Shown: positions 25,878 to 36,004, numbered from the stretch's first letter. The stretch: DNA of 64,000 nucleotides from Flavobacterium sp. (GCF_039595935.1 NZ_JBCNKR010000006.1:1894001-1958000), one strand, 5' to 3'. Program-made: numbers and translations. The notes: a model not told the origin generated them from the letters alone.

Positions 25878-26804
25878 TTACTCCTGAGCTTCGGGAGTGA
25901 GCTGTTTTTTGGGACTCGGAGGCAGCAGTATAATTCCTATATTAAAGAAGCCTCCTGATTCAGAATCGAATTTGTGTTTGCTTCCGGCCAGATCTTCAAA
26001 CTGATACATACGCATGGTGCTGATTCCTCCCGAAGCTTCAATCAGTAAAGTTTTTGTAAGCTGGTAATTAACAAATGGGCCTATGTTGGCTCGTGCATAA
26101 TTGAACCGGTCCATTTCAGTATCACTTGAAAAACTTTTTGAGCTTGCATTAAAGTTCGCCCCGTTTACTGCTGCCCTGAAACCAAGCCCGATTTTGTTCT
26201 CCGGGCCGGTCTGGTAAACGTAATTGGCAAATATCGGCAGATAGATATTCAATGCATGCCTGTCTTTTTTGTATTGGTACTGAATACTTGGAAACAGCAG
26301 CGGTTTTCCAAACCGCATTGTATATATTAATCCTGCCCCTCCAATTACATTATCGTTAAATTTCTTGGTAACCATGGCATTTCCCTGAACAATAAAATCA
26401 TGCCAGGAAAGTTTATCTTTAAAATCACTAGCCAGTGTTGGAGAGAGGCGGCCTATGAATGTCCATTTTTCATTAAACCGGTAAATGTAGGTAAAGGAAT
26501 AACTCATTTTATGAAATGTCATCTCGTTTTTTGAAGATAGGGCATCATTGTAAATGGCAGTTTCTACAATTCCGTACTGAAGCCCGTTAACTAAAATAGT
26601 TTTCTTGTCCTGGAGCATTTTAGGAAAACTTACAAAGGCACCTGCTTCGCTGAAAGCGGCTTTATTTCCGCCGGCATCATCTTTGAATTTCACTTTGGGA
26701 TAACTTAAGTATTCTAATCCTGCAAGTTTTAGGTCTTGTGCCCTGCTCTGAAAACAGAGCAGTAACAGACTTATCGATACTATTTGTTTTATTGACTTTG
26801 TCAT
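25878..26804 (-). CDS. DUF6268-like outer-membrane beta-barrel protein
   Basis: 308 residues. A signal peptide (IVSISLLLLCFQSRAQ) is followed by LAGLEYLSYPKVKFKDDAGG and a long series of beta strands ending FFNIGIILLPPSPKKQ. This matches my recollection of the DUF6268 outer-membrane family often encoded next to RND efflux genes. It lies 63 bases after the RND permease gene on the same strand and may be the last gene of the efflux operon. Its role in export is inferred from position only. Confidence 0.75.
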   Translation of the reverse strand: MTKSIKQIVSISLLLLCFQSRAQDLKLAGLEYLSYPKVKFKDDAGGNKAAFSEAGAFVSFPKMLQDKKTILVNGLQYGIVETAIYNDALSSKNEMTFHKMSYSFTYIYRFNEKWTFIGRLSPTLASDFKDKLSWHDFIVQGNAMVTKKFNDNVIGGAGLIYTMRFGKPLLFPSIQYQYKKDRHALNIYLPIFANYVYQTGPENKIGLGFRAAVNGANFNASSKSFSSDTEMDRFNYARANIGPFVNYQLTKTLLIEASGGISTMRMYQFEDLAGSKHKFDSESGGFFNIGIILLPPSPKKQLTPEAQE

Positions 26805-26867
26805 ATTGTTATTTATTATTAATATATTTCACAGCTGTATAACAGCATGCTGCAAACTCATTGTTTA

Positions 26868-29800
26868 TTAGAAATTCCTATCGGGATGTTTTGAATTTGA
26901 TTTGAACCGCACCATCAATTTTTCTACAATCATATATACAGCAGGAACAAGAAACAGCGTGAGTAAAAAAGAACTTGTAAGTCCCCCGATCAGAACCCAT
27001 GCCATCCCGTTTTTAAATTCAGAACCTGGACTTTGAGAAAGTGCCAAGGGAAGCATTCCTAATATCATTGCGAAAGTTGTCATAATAATTGGACGAAGCC
27101 TTTCTTTCCCTGCCTCTATTAAGGCCTCTTTGGCGCTGAAGCCTTTCTCTTTAAGATGATTGGCAAAGTCCACGATAAGAATGCCATTTTTGGTTACAAG
27201 TCCCAACAGCATAATTATTCCTATAATAGTAAAAATGGTCAGCTGGTTCATTGTCAGGGCTATGGCAAGCAGCGCTCCAATCAGGGCTACAGGCACCGAA
27301 AAAATAACCACAAAAGGATAGACCAGACTTTCATAAAGACTTACCATTACCATATATACAAGAAGTATGGCTATGATCAATGCAATACCTAAACTCATAA
27401 AGGCATCTTTTTGATTTTTGGAGTCCCCTTGAAAATCTACTTCGATACCGGCAGGATAGCCAGCCTTATCCACAGCTGCCTGAATATCCTGTACAATGGT
27501 TCCCGAAGGACGTCCAACGGCTGCGGAAGTTATTGTTATAGAATTTTGTCTGTCACTTCTCTGCAGGATCGACTGTCCCAGTACTTCTTCTACATCAGCA
27601 ACCTGCCAGAGTTTTATTAACTGCCCCTTACTGCCGTTTAGAGAAAGATTTCTGATCGCTTCGATATCCTGCTTGTCGGTCTGGCTGATTTCTAAATTTA
27701 TTTTATAGATATCATCTCCCTGCATGAATTCTGTATCGTCATTTCCGTTAAAGGCCAGCTGGATGCTCTGGGCCACGTCAGGAAGAGTAAGTCCCAGTTT
27801 AGCTATGCGATCTCTCTGCGGAGTTATTTTAATCTGTTTTACAGTTCCTTTGGTGCTGTAACGCACGTAATCAGTCCCAGCTGTCTGCATTACAACTTGT
27901 TTAATTTTTGCCGCCGCGCTGTAAAGACTGTCAATATCGGTTCCTTTTACAACAACCTGGATCGGTGCATTTACACCTCCTGTGATGCTTGTTGGAATTA
28001 CGGTTACCTGAAGTCCTGGTATCTTCTCAATTTCATTTCTGGCCGTGACTCCAAATTGATCCGCTGTATAATCACGTTTAGTTTTATCAATGAGCGTTAC
28101 TGAAAGTTCCGCAAGGTTTTCGCCGTCCCCTTTTGCTCCTGTCTGGGTTCCGACCAGCGTATAAACATTTTTGACCTCTGGGTGTTTCAGCATCAGCTGC
28201 TCGGCCTGCTTTACAAGGAGGTTAGTCTGGCGAATCGGGGTATCTGCAGCTGTTTCCAATTGTATGGCCAGTTCGCCACGGTCGCTGTCCCCCGCAAAAG
28301 ATGATCCTATAAATCCTGAAGGAACAAGAGAAACGGAACCGGCAATTAATAATATAACCAGTATAAATAGATAACGTTTGTTTTGCAGCACCCATTTCAG
28401 AAGCTCACCATAGGTGTTTTTAACATTTTCAAGCAGATTCTCAAAACCAAGGATTATGCGTCCCCATAATGTCTGCTTTGTCAGATGTTCGAGTCGGGCA
28501 AAGCGTGACGCCATCAGCGGTGTTAAAGTGAAGGCTACCAATAAACTCATTAGTGTGGAAACCACCACCACAACAGCAAATTCTCGTAGTATTCCTCCGA
28601 TAAGACCTCCTGCAAAAGCCATTGGCAGGAACACCACTACGTCTACAAGTGTAATGGCCAGAGCTGTAAATCCAATTTCATTACGGCCGTCAAGTGCTGC
28701 TTGTTCTTTTTTCTTGCCCATTTCCATATGCCGGAAGATATTTTCCAAAACCACTATACTGTCATCCACCAGGATTCCAATCACTAATGAAAGTGCTAAG
28801 AGGGTCATAAGATTTAATGAAAATCCCATAGCGTACATGACAATAAATGTAGGGATCATCGCTGAGGGTATAGCGACCATTACAAAGAAGGAACTTCGCA
28901 GACTGTGCAGAAACAGCAGCATGACCAGACCAACAATGATCACGGCCATAAACAGGTCATGCATCACTGCATCTGCCGAACTGAGCGTATATATGGACTG
29001 ATCTGAAGCAATCTCATAATTAAATCCTTGTGCTTTATAAGTTTTTTTTAGCTCATTGAGCTTGTCTTTTACCTGCTGGCTTACATCTACGGCATTGGCA
29101 TCATTGGTTTTGAATATCTGTATGCCGACTCCTGGTTTATTATTCATACGGTTCAGCGTAGTTATTTTCTGCTGCGCATCGCTAACTGTCGCTACATCAG
29201 ACAGTAATACACGGCTTCCCGAACCATTGTCCTTGAGCACAATCTCCGATAATGGACTTACCTGCTTATAGTCGCCGTTGATGGTAATGGATAAATTCTC
29301 TTTTTCACCCGATATGTTTCCTCCGGGTATGGAAATACTGTTGGCAGCAACAGTCTGAAAAACTTGTTTTGCAGATAGGCCATACATTTGGAGTTTACTG
29401 TTATCCAGCAGAATTTTTATTTCTCTTGGCTGTCCACCTATGATATTGATCTGACCTACACCCTTTACACTGCTCAGCTTTGGCTTTATGTCCTTGTCAA
29501 TTAAAAGATAGAGGTCCTTTGAAGAGATGTTCCCTGTTGCAGAGATATTCAATATGGCAAAATTATCGGTGCTCAGACGGTTGACCACAGGGTCATCAAT
29601 GTTATCGGGCAGTGTAGATTTTATTTGATTGATAGCTCTTTCAATGTCCTGCTGCGCCTGGACATCTGAAACCCCAGATTTCAGGGCAACCTGAATCGAA
29701 GATACATTTTGAAGCGAGCTTGAGGTTACCCTGTCAATTCCTTCTACCGTACTTACTGCTTCTTCAATTGGTTTGGAAATTTTATTTTGGATTTCCTCAG

Positions 29801-29966
29801 GGGATGCCCCGGGAAGCACAGTTCTAATACTGATATTACCTGTTTCAAAGGTAGGCAGTAGATTGTAATTCAGGCTGGTGTAACCTAAAATCCCAAAGAG
29901 TATAAGCGCTGTAAAGGCGGTAATTATAAGCAGGGGACGTTTTATGGATAGTTCTGTTAATGTCAT
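26868..29966 (-). CDS. RND-family multidrug efflux permease
   Basis: 1,032 residues, the full length of AcrB-type pumps. Twelve membrane helices are implied: one at 11-30, a block at about 335-540, and another at 850-1020 after the second periplasmic loop. Proton-relay residues are visible: the Asp pair D401/D402 in GILVDDSIVVLEN and the Lys in LVTKNGILIVDF. It exports drugs or other hydrophobic compounds using proton flow, together with the adaptor and outer-membrane channel encoded directly upstream. The gap to the adaptor gene is 8 bases. A divergent LytS/LytTR pair at 32774-34608 is a likely regulator. Confidence 0.95.
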   Translation of the reverse strand: MTLTELSIKRPLLIITAFTALILFGILGYTSLNYNLLPTFETGNISIRTVLPGASPEEIQNKISKPIEEAVSTVEGIDRVTSSSLQNVSSIQVALKSGVSDVQAQQDIERAINQIKSTLPDNIDDPVVNRLSTDNFAILNISATGNISSKDLYLLIDKDIKPKLSSVKGVGQINIIGGQPREIKILLDNSKLQMYGLSAKQVFQTVAANSISIPGGNISGEKENLSITINGDYKQVSPLSEIVLKDNGSGSRVLLSDVATVSDAQQKITTLNRMNNKPGVGIQIFKTNDANAVDVSQQVKDKLNELKKTYKAQGFNYEIASDQSIYTLSSADAVMHDLFMAVIIVGLVMLLFLHSLRSSFFVMVAIPSAMIPTFIVMYAMGFSLNLMTLLALSLVIGILVDDSIVVLENIFRHMEMGKKKEQAALDGRNEIGFTALAITLVDVVVFLPMAFAGGLIGGILREFAVVVVVSTLMSLLVAFTLTPLMASRFARLEHLTKQTLWGRIILGFENLLENVKNTYGELLKWVLQNKRYLFILVILLIAGSVSLVPSGFIGSSFAGDSDRGELAIQLETAADTPIRQTNLLVKQAEQLMLKHPEVKNVYTLVGTQTGAKGDGENLAELSVTLIDKTKRDYTADQFGVTARNEIEKIPGLQVTVIPTSITGGVNAPIQVVVKGTDIDSLYSAAAKIKQVVMQTAGTDYVRYSTKGTVKQIKITPQRDRIAKLGLTLPDVAQSIQLAFNGNDDTEFMQGDDIYKINLEISQTDKQDIEAIRNLSLNGSKGQLIKLWQVADVEEVLGQSILQRSDRQNSITITSAAVGRPSGTIVQDIQAAVDKAGYPAGIEVDFQGDSKNQKDAFMSLGIALIIAILLVYMVMVSLYESLVYPFVVIFSVPVALIGALLAIALTMNQLTIFTIIGIIMLLGLVTKNGILIVDFANHLKEKGFSAKEALIEAGKERLRPIIMTTFAMILGMLPLALSQSPGSEFKNGMAWVLIGGLTSSFLLTLFLVPAVYMIVEKLMVRFKSNSKHPDRNF

Positions 29967-29974
29967 TGCTGATA

Positions 29975-31096
29975 TTATTTTATAATGTTTATAGTACTGC
30001 CCGCTCGTAAATTAATCTGGCCGGTGGTAATAACTCTGTCACCCTCGTTTAAACCTGAAAGTACTTCAACAAGGTCGTTTTGTATAATTCCCGTTTTAAT
30101 TATTTTAGTGACGGCTTTTCCATTACTTTCAATAAATACATAGGGGTCTTTGCTGTCATTGATAAGTGAAGATTTAGGAATCTGCAAGGCTTCTTTTTTA
30201 GAAACAGTGTTAAATGAAACTTGGACATCTGTACCTCCTTTAAGCAGAATGCCTTTTTTCTCTGAGATAAGTAGATCTATTTGATAATTGTGATTGCTGT
30301 CAGACACTGAGCTGATATAATTAATTTTTCCCTTGAAGGTTTCTTCTCCGAACAAGGGCGAGGTAATTATAGCTGATTCTCCGGTTTTTAATTTATAGCT
30401 CATCTGCTGATCTACAAAAACGGTAACTTTAACTGCTGCCGTATTGCTTATAGTTGCAATAGGGCTGCCGGGGCTGACAAACTCCCCCTGTTTAATCATA
30501 TGGGCGGAGACCGCGCCGCTCAGAGGCGAAATGATTATGGAGTTTCGGATCTGCTGCTGGATCAGCCGTATCTGTATTTCTGAATTTTCAAGTTTATTTA
30601 CAGCGTTATCGAATTCATTTTTAGCAGTAAGCATATTTACCTGAAGTCCGGCATTGTTTTCAAAGAGATCTCTGGCTCGGTTGTAATCGTCAAGTTTTTT
30701 GGTCTTGTTAATTGCTGCAAGGTTTCTTTCTATCTGTGCATTTTTTAAATTTATTTGCAGTATGCGTGTATCAAGCCTCCCGATAACCTGTCCCTTCTTT
30801 AACTCCTTGCCTAGATATAAATCCAACAGGGCGATCATACCGCTGTTTTGTGCATACAGCATGACCTGGTCCAAAGGCTCAATTGTTGCGGGATATTGAT
30901 CATTGGTTTTCAAAGGGGAGATCTTTGCAGTCATAACTGATACGGCCACAGGGATATCTGTCCTGTCCACGGGTCTGGCGGACTCATTGATTTTCTTTTT
31001 GTTGCCTGCAAGGACAATAATTATAGGTAAAATTACCACTAAGCAGAACGATGCCAGTATAATCAAATTCCTTTTTTTTTGATTTGGATTTTTCAT
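29975..31096 (-). CDS. RND efflux periplasmic adaptor subunit
   Basis: 373 residues. An N-terminal membrane anchor (NLIILASFCLVVILPIIIVLAG) is followed by a lipoyl-type half (IEPLDQVMLYAQNSGMIALLD), a coiled-coil hairpin (about 110-180), the second lipoyl half (IISPLSGAVSAHMIKQGEFVSPGSPI) and beta-barrel and membrane-proximal domains. This is the HlyD/AcrA family plan. It bridges the inner-membrane permease and the TolC-like protein. The gaps are 8 bases to the permease and 42 to the channel gene, so the three form one operon. Confidence 0.93.
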   Translation of the reverse strand: MKNPNQKKRNLIILASFCLVVILPIIIVLAGNKKKINESARPVDRTDIPVAVSVMTAKISPLKTNDQYPATIEPLDQVMLYAQNSGMIALLDLYLGKELKKGQVIGRLDTRILQINLKNAQIERNLAAINKTKKLDDYNRARDLFENNAGLQVNMLTAKNEFDNAVNKLENSEIQIRLIQQQIRNSIIISPLSGAVSAHMIKQGEFVSPGSPIATISNTAAVKVTVFVDQQMSYKLKTGESAIITSPLFGEETFKGKINYISSVSDSNHNYQIDLLISEKKGILLKGGTDVQVSFNTVSKKEALQIPKSSLINDSKDPYVFIESNGKAVTKIIKTGIIQNDLVEVLSGLNEGDRVITTGQINLRAGSTINIIK

Positions 31097-31138
31097 ACGT
31101 TGTAGATTTAATTTTCTGTAATAAATTGTATTTAAAGT

Positions 31139-32458
31139 TTAACGGATCTGGCTCATAAAGCTTAGAAGCGATCCTTTTGATTTTTGGTAATCCATCTGGC
31201 TGATCATAAGATTGTATAAACTATTGATGTAATTACTCTGTGATTCCTTATATGCCAGATCGTCATTAAGGTAGTCTGTGAGATTTGTAACCCCTCTCTG
31301 GTATTGATAATCGGTGACATCCAGTAATTTTTTTGCCAGCACCATATTATCCTTACTGCTCATGTAAGAGCTGTATGCAGTGCCCATCGCTGTTTTTGCA
31401 TTGTCAAAACGTAATTCCAAGTTTTGTTTATTGATTTTAAAATTCAGCTCTTCATTTTTAAGTTTTAACTTTTCTTCCTGAACTTCGCTTTTTCGTTTAA
31501 AACCGCTGAAAATTGGTACATTAAGCGAAAGACCTACATAAGAGAAAGCGCTCCAATTGTTAAAACTGTTGGAAAAATCATTATTCAGCGCCTGCTGTCC
31601 AAAACGCCCCACTGCTGATAAAGTGGGAATAAAAGAGGCTTGTTTGGTCTTCAGGCTGTATTTCTGAAGTTCCAGTGACTGTTCGCATATCGCGGTTTCG
31701 GTCAGATTATCCAATACTAGATTTTCATCAAAATTTCCCGCGGCCAGAAGCTCATAGTTAACGGTAGGAACTATATCAAAATTCTCTTCTGCATCCATAC
31801 CCATGGCATTTTTCAGTATGTTCAGAGCCAGTATTTCTTTGGTTTGCGAATCTTGGATCTGATAGGTTGTCGTATTGAGGTTTACCTGTACTCTGTCAAC
31901 ATCTTTTTCCAGTACTGTTCCTTTCTCGTATTGATATCGAAGTACTTTAACCATCTGTTCATATTTCTGCTGGTTGGATTTGAGTATGTGCAGTTTTTCT
32001 CTGTATATTAATACCTGGTAGTAAGCTGTTCCGGTATTATAAATCAATAATTCCTGATTTTGTTTCTGTTGCAGAACACTTATCTCAGCATAGGGCTTGG
32101 CGGCTTTGATCCCGGTTATTTTAGATTGGTCATAAATGATCTGCTTTACATCTACAGCTGTGTTGGTATTATACTTGGTGCCAAAAGTAATTTCTGATGG
32201 ATCCGGGCCCAGGATTCCAGCAGGCAGCACATTGGTCTGGAGCTGAATGTTATTGAGTATAGTGGCAGAACCAGATACCTGGGGAAGATATTCCGAAAGG
32301 CTCTGCCATGATTTTGCTTTTGCTATGGCAACATTATTTTGCTGCACAAAAAGAGAAGGATGATTCTTTAATGTATAATCAATACATTGCTGCAATGTAA
32401 ATTCTTTCTGCGCATGGACCTTAAAGGCAAGAAATAAGATTAAAATTTGTTTTTTCAT
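31139..32458 (-). CDS. TolC-family outer-membrane efflux channel
   Basis: 439 residues from the ATG at 32456-32458 (MKKQILILFLAFKVHAQKEF), where a normal signal peptide begins; an ATG two codons upstream is also possible. The two-fold repeated OEP pattern is visible: FTLQQCIDYTLKNHPSL near the start, LNVPIFSGFKRKSEVQE in the second half, long coiled-coil helices, and the late motif VTDYQYQRGVTNLTDYLNDDL. It forms the exit duct for the RND pump and is the first gene of that operon. The start is about 315 bases from the divergent histidine-kinase gene. Confidence 0.93.
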   Translation of the reverse strand: MKKQILILFLAFKVHAQKEFTLQQCIDYTLKNHPSLFVQQNNVAIAKAKSWQSLSEYLPQVSGSATILNNIQLQTNVLPAGILGPDPSEITFGTKYNTNTAVDVKQIIYDQSKITGIKAAKPYAEISVLQQKQNQELLIYNTGTAYYQVLIYREKLHILKSNQQKYEQMVKVLRYQYEKGTVLEKDVDRVQVNLNTTTYQIQDSQTKEILALNILKNAMGMDAEENFDIVPTVNYELLAAGNFDENLVLDNLTETAICEQSLELQKYSLKTKQASFIPTLSAVGRFGQQALNNDFSNSFNNWSAFSYVGLSLNVPIFSGFKRKSEVQEEKLKLKNEELNFKINKQNLELRFDNAKTAMGTAYSSYMSSKDNMVLAKKLLDVTDYQYQRGVTNLTDYLNDDLAYKESQSNYINSLYNLMISQMDYQKSKGSLLSFMSQIR

Positions 32459-32773
32459 TATCATTTTTTTTCGTAGAAGCATTAATTTTGATGCAAATTA
32501 AACGTTGCTCAAGCAGTGGTAAAAGCGCTTTCTGCTCTAAACGGGCAAATTTTGAAGTGAAGCGGGCGGGATATAGTTTAGTGAAAATCATGCTCAGAGA
32601 CCCTGAAGATTTCAGATAAAGCTCAAGATTAACGCTGTGTTCTTTTCGAGATTGGTTTTGGTTGGTTGAGAATTCATTTTGCCTGTTTTAAGACTGCCAC
32701 GGGAGCAGGGCGGGAGTAATGTTATAAATTTGTAATAGTTAAAGTGTTTTTAAAATAAAAAATAGAAACTGTT

Positions 32774-33832
32774 ATGCCCTTAATTTTAAATGTGAAAAAA
32801 AACATGCAGTTCCAAAAGATTGACTGGAAACTCGGAGTGCTTTCATCTATTCTTTTCTCCATGATAGCATTCTCATTGTTTCTTATCAGAATGGATGAGA
32901 TTCGATGGAATGACACACTGCTTGTTGTGACATTTACATTTTTATATTGCTTTTTATGCTGGCTGATCCACAGCTCCCTTTTAAAAAGGAACAATCAATT
33001 AAAATTTGACAATAAGCAGAAAAGATATGCTGCGCTGAGCATTATGGCAGCTGGTTTTTTAATTTTTGGATTTGATCTGATCTGCGGTTTTTTTTCAGAT
33101 AGAATTATCTTATTTAATCAATTCTCTTATCAGATGCAAGGTCCTAAAAAATATTTTGGGATGCTTTTGAGAGCAGAACTCCTTAGCTGCCTGTATTATT
33201 TTATTTTGTATTATACACATATCCTGCGCGAAAAACAGCAGTATGCAATAGAAATTGCAAAATTGAAACAGGCGCAATTGGAAGCTAATCTGTCTTCTTT
33301 AAAGGAACAGCTGAGCCCGCATTTCCTATTCAACACACTCAGTACACTCAGTACACTGACCCGGGAAGAAAATGTAAAAAATTATGTATTGGAATTAGCC
33401 AATGTATACCGGTATGTTGTACTCTACGAAAAGAAAAATAAAGCTTCATTGAAAGAAGAGCTTAAATTTATCGAATCATATCTTTATATTTTAAAGACAA
33501 GAATGGAAAATGCTATTATGATCTGTATAAACGTAGATGAAAATATGAAAAAGACAGTTCTGCCTCCTTTAACGCTGCAGCTTCTGATCGAAAATGCAAT
33601 CAAGCATAATATTGCCTCCATGGCAAGACCCCTTAAGATTGATATTTACATTAAGGATGAAGAATTTTTGGTTGTATCCAATAATTTTCAGCCTAAGATT
33701 TCAGTGCAGCATTCTACAGGAATTGGTCTGGATAATATCATGCAGCGTTATAATTTGCTGTTTAGCCGTGATATACATATAATAAACAATGCCAATGAGT
33801 TTACTGTAATGCTCCCAATTATAAGACCATGA
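32774..33832 (+). CDS. LytS-type sensor histidine kinase, divergent from efflux operon
   Basis: 352 residues. Four hydrophobic segments lie within residues 20-150, then a coiled linker, then the His_kinase region with LKEQLSPHFLFNTLSTLSTL (phospho-His) and QLLIENAIKHNIA (N-box). The end overlaps the start of the LytTR regulator gene by four bases (33829-33832), so the two are translationally coupled. Placement directly opposite the RND efflux operon suggests control of pump expression, perhaps in response to membrane stress. The start at 32774 is the first ATG; an ATG ten codons on is possible. Confidence 0.88.
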   Translation: MPLILNVKKNMQFQKIDWKLGVLSSILFSMIAFSLFLIRMDEIRWNDTLLVVTFTFLYCFLCWLIHSSLLKRNNQLKFDNKQKRYAALSIMAAGFLIFGFDLICGFFSDRIILFNQFSYQMQGPKKYFGMLLRAELLSCLYYFILYYTHILREKQQYAIEIAKLKQAQLEANLSSLKEQLSPHFLFNTLSTLSTLTREENVKNYVLELANVYRYVVLYEKKNKASLKEELKFIESYLYILKTRMENAIMICINVDENMKKTVLPPLTLQLLIENAIKHNIASMARPLKIDIYIKDEEFLVVSNNFQPKISVQHSTGIGLDNIMQRYNLLFSRDIHIINNANEFTVMLPIIRP

Positions 33833-34608
33833 AAATACTAATTATAGAAGATGAAATAAAAACGGCCAAGGAACTGCAGAGAATCCTTCTTTGCTTTAAG
33901 GGCTTTGATATCGAGATTTTAGCAATTATCGACAGCGTTGAGGAAAGCCTGCTGTACCTTAATAACAACCCGCACCCAGATCTTATATTCTCTGATATCC
34001 AGCTGGCTGATGGTTTATGTTTTGAAATATTCAATAAAATTTCCGTCAAGAGTCCTGTTATATTTTGCACTGCTTTTGACAGTTATATGATGGAGGCATT
34101 TGATGTCAACGCAGTAAGCTACATTTTGAAACCTGTCTCGGTTCAGAGTGTAGAGGCAGCTCTGCAGAAATTCAGACTTATGCAGGAAGCCTTTGAACCG
34201 GAAAAAGCAGCCCGCACTATAAGTGCACTTGGACAGCAGATGAAGTCTAATTATAAAATAACACTTCTGGTTGAACAGCGTGAAAGAATTGTACCTTTAA
34301 AAGTAAATGATATAGCTTTTTTTTACCTTGATAAGAAAAATGTGGTAAAGATTACCACATTAAACAGCCAGCGCTATTTTATGGCCTCCAGTTTAGATGA
34401 GGTGGAAGGTACTATTAGCCATCAGCAGTTTTACAGAGCAAACCGCCAGTTCCTCATTAACAGGGATGCTGTTGAATCAGTAGAGCGGTATTTTTCAAGA
34501 AAACTGGTAGCTAAGTTATCCGCTGAAGTACCGGAGATTATTATAATCAGCAAGGCAAAAGCCAGTGATTTTCTCAGATGGCTTGAGGGTGGGTTTGAAG
34601 CTGGATAA
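33829..34608 (+). CDS. LytTR-family response regulator
   Basis: 259 residues. Receiver domain: IEDE at residues 5-8, phospho-acceptor in LIFSDIQLADG, Thr in FCTAFDS and Lys in YILKPVS. LytTR domain at about 140-245 with IVPLKVNDIAFFYLDKKNVVKI and YRANRQFLINRDAVES. It is cotranscribed with the kinase (four-base overlap). Likely targets are the divergent efflux operon and its own promoter; I did not find the paired TTGGTATA repeats near these starts, so it may read a different site from the regulator at 18008. Confidence 0.9.
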   Translation: MKILIIEDEIKTAKELQRILLCFKGFDIEILAIIDSVEESLLYLNNNPHPDLIFSDIQLADGLCFEIFNKISVKSPVIFCTAFDSYMMEAFDVNAVSYILKPVSVQSVEAALQKFRLMQEAFEPEKAARTISALGQQMKSNYKITLLVEQRERIVPLKVNDIAFFYLDKKNVVKITTLNSQRYFMASSLDEVEGTISHQQFYRANRQFLINRDAVESVERYFSRKLVAKLSAEVPEIIIISKAKASDFLRWLEGGFEAG

Positions 34609-35132
34609 TTAAATTTATAAATTTAGATTTTCTAATCAAAGTTCAGCAGATAATCTATTTTTTAAAATTATGCAGGAAGTTATCGGACATAGGGTTTATG
34701 CTGTATTTTTGCTGACCCGGACAAAAAATAAAAACCCTTTTTTCAAATGCGCAATGAAAACTTTAAGCTGCTTATATGATCAATAAAAATGAATTAAAAG
34801 AAGGACTAATTGAACATTTAAAAGGGATGATCGAATTGAGCGGTTTTACTTTAATTGCTATGAATGCTTCGTTTGGAAAAACGAATATAGTTTTTTGAGC
34901 GATAAATAATGGATGTTTTTCGAATTTATTTAAATTTTTGGTTTAATATATTTTCCGATATTTAAACGGGTAGAAAAAACAAATGGTATTCTGCAGCCAA
35001 TTTGAACATCGACTCAGCAGGTTTTGGTTTTGCTGATTATTGGTTGTTCTTTGAAATGATTTACCAAGTTTGCTGTGGTAGATTGTAACTATTTGTTTTT
35101 AAGTAATTTATGATAATGTGTGGTTTTATAGT
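34609..35132. other. Intergenic stretch; one doubtful 40-codon ORF
   Basis: No solid gene. An ATG at 34776 opens 40 codons (MINKNELKEGLIEHLKGMIE...) to a TGA at 34896-34898. It could be the 5' remnant of a deleted gene or a chance ORF. The stretch marks the change from the efflux region to the AT-rich accessory island. Confidence 0.35.
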
Positions 35133-35262
35133 GCGGAGGAAGAGGTTCCGCTTTAAATTATTAAAAACACTAGTAAATACTCGATTTAATATGTTATTTA
35201 AGAGTAGGCACGGAAAAAAAGTGTACCCCGAAATTTTAATCAATTTCGTTGAGAAAATATAG
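35133..35262. repeat. Dispersed intergenic repeat, copy 2
   Basis: Matches copy 1 (15439-15569) over its whole length: a GCGGA/TCCGC hairpin, then ACTAGTAAATACT, TTATTTAAGAGT, GGCACGGAAAAAAAGTGTAC and GAAATTTTAA. Same orientation. It stands at the left border of the 35-45 kb island. Confidence 0.65.
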
Positions 35263-35414
35263 CTTTAATAAAGTAAAAAAAGCGAATATCTACCTTGAAT
35301 ATTGAGATTTTAAGAAGATCAAATTGATTTCATATAAATTTTGATGATCGAACTACTCCGTAAGTTCTCGAACAATACTTATTATTTAAAATAATTTTTA
35401 ATAATTTCGATATT

Positions 35415-35443
35415 TTGACCCAAAACAAATTATATTAATTTTG
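35415..35443 (+). promoter_or_regulatory. Promoter-like site with no near ORF
   Basis: TTG at 35415-35417, 18 bases, then TAATTTTG at 35436-35443, a good fit to the flavobacterial consensus. The nearest start is 400 bases away, so it may drive a long leader or a small RNA. A second box (TATCTTTA, near 35553) follows. Confidence 0.35.
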
Positions 35444-35730
35444 TACTGCTCGCACCACCGAATTTTATGTAAACCAAAAAAAAACAGGTGTTTCTACGTA
35501 CTTGTTAAACCAAAATTTAATATAGATTTGCGTAAAAAATTAATAATAAATTTGTATCTTTAAAGTAAGAGTGGATCTATAATTGTTGGACGATATATAT
35601 TTTGCAAAATATTAACATTAACAATACAAGTAAAGGTATTGTTTTTGCTCACCTATTATTATAACATGCAGTATCTTATTTAGATTTGTTCTAAATTAAT
35701 TTTTAACGATTAACGGTAACTTAACATTTT

Positions 35731-35812
35731 TATATTTGCGAAGTCGAAAATACTTAAATAATACGGTTTTCCGTAAATATACGTATATCTAAATTTACGT
35801 ATATAGACAACA
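35731..35812 (+). promoter_or_regulatory. Promoter and palindromic operator of the toxin-antitoxin pair
   Basis: TATATTTG at 35731-35738 fits the -7 box. Downstream lie TACGG/CCGTA (35762-35775), the perfect palindrome ATATACGTATAT (35777-35788) and a second TACGTATAT (35796-35804), with a 16-base period between the TACGTATAT copies. Such palindromes beside a type II toxin-antitoxin operon are usual autoregulatory sites. Confidence 0.5.
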
Positions 35813-35842
35813 AACTCATTTTTTAATCAAAAGCACTACACA

Positions 35843-36004
35843 ATGGCAAAGCCAATCAAAAATACTCCCGTATTAAGAGGTAAAGAAGCCGTTACCTTTT
35901 ACAAATCTATTGATTTAAATCAAGATAAGAAAATTAGTGCGTCAGCTTTGAATTCAGTTAGAACTGATGCTCAAAAACTAAAAGAACTTCTAAAGGTGAA
36001 CTAA
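35843..36004 (+). CDS. Small protein, likely antitoxin of the GNAT pair
   Basis: 53 residues (MAKPIKNTPVLRGKEAVTFY... ending LKELLKVN). The TAA shares its last A with the ATG of the acetyltransferase gene, so translation is coupled. Size, position and the palindromic repeats upstream fit a DNA-binding antitoxin. The sequence does not show a clear ribbon-helix-helix signature; the C-terminal half is helical and probably binds the toxin. Confidence 0.65.
   Translation: MAKPIKNTPVLRGKEAVTFYKSIDLNQDKKISASALNSVRTDAQKLKELLKVN

Noticed and set aside
26868..29001. Long open frames on the plus strand inside the RND permease gene (for example 28414-29001)
   Set aside because: They are antisense shadows: they have no promoter or known motif, while the minus-strand frame is a full-length RND pump.
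15500..35262. A peptide (KKVY.EIL.NF.E.I) readable in both clear copies of the dispersed repeat, suggesting a shared gene end
   Set aside because: Most base differences between the copies fall at first and second codon positions, and copy 1 has a different A-run length that breaks the frame. No sign of protein-level selection, so I treat the repeat as non-coding.
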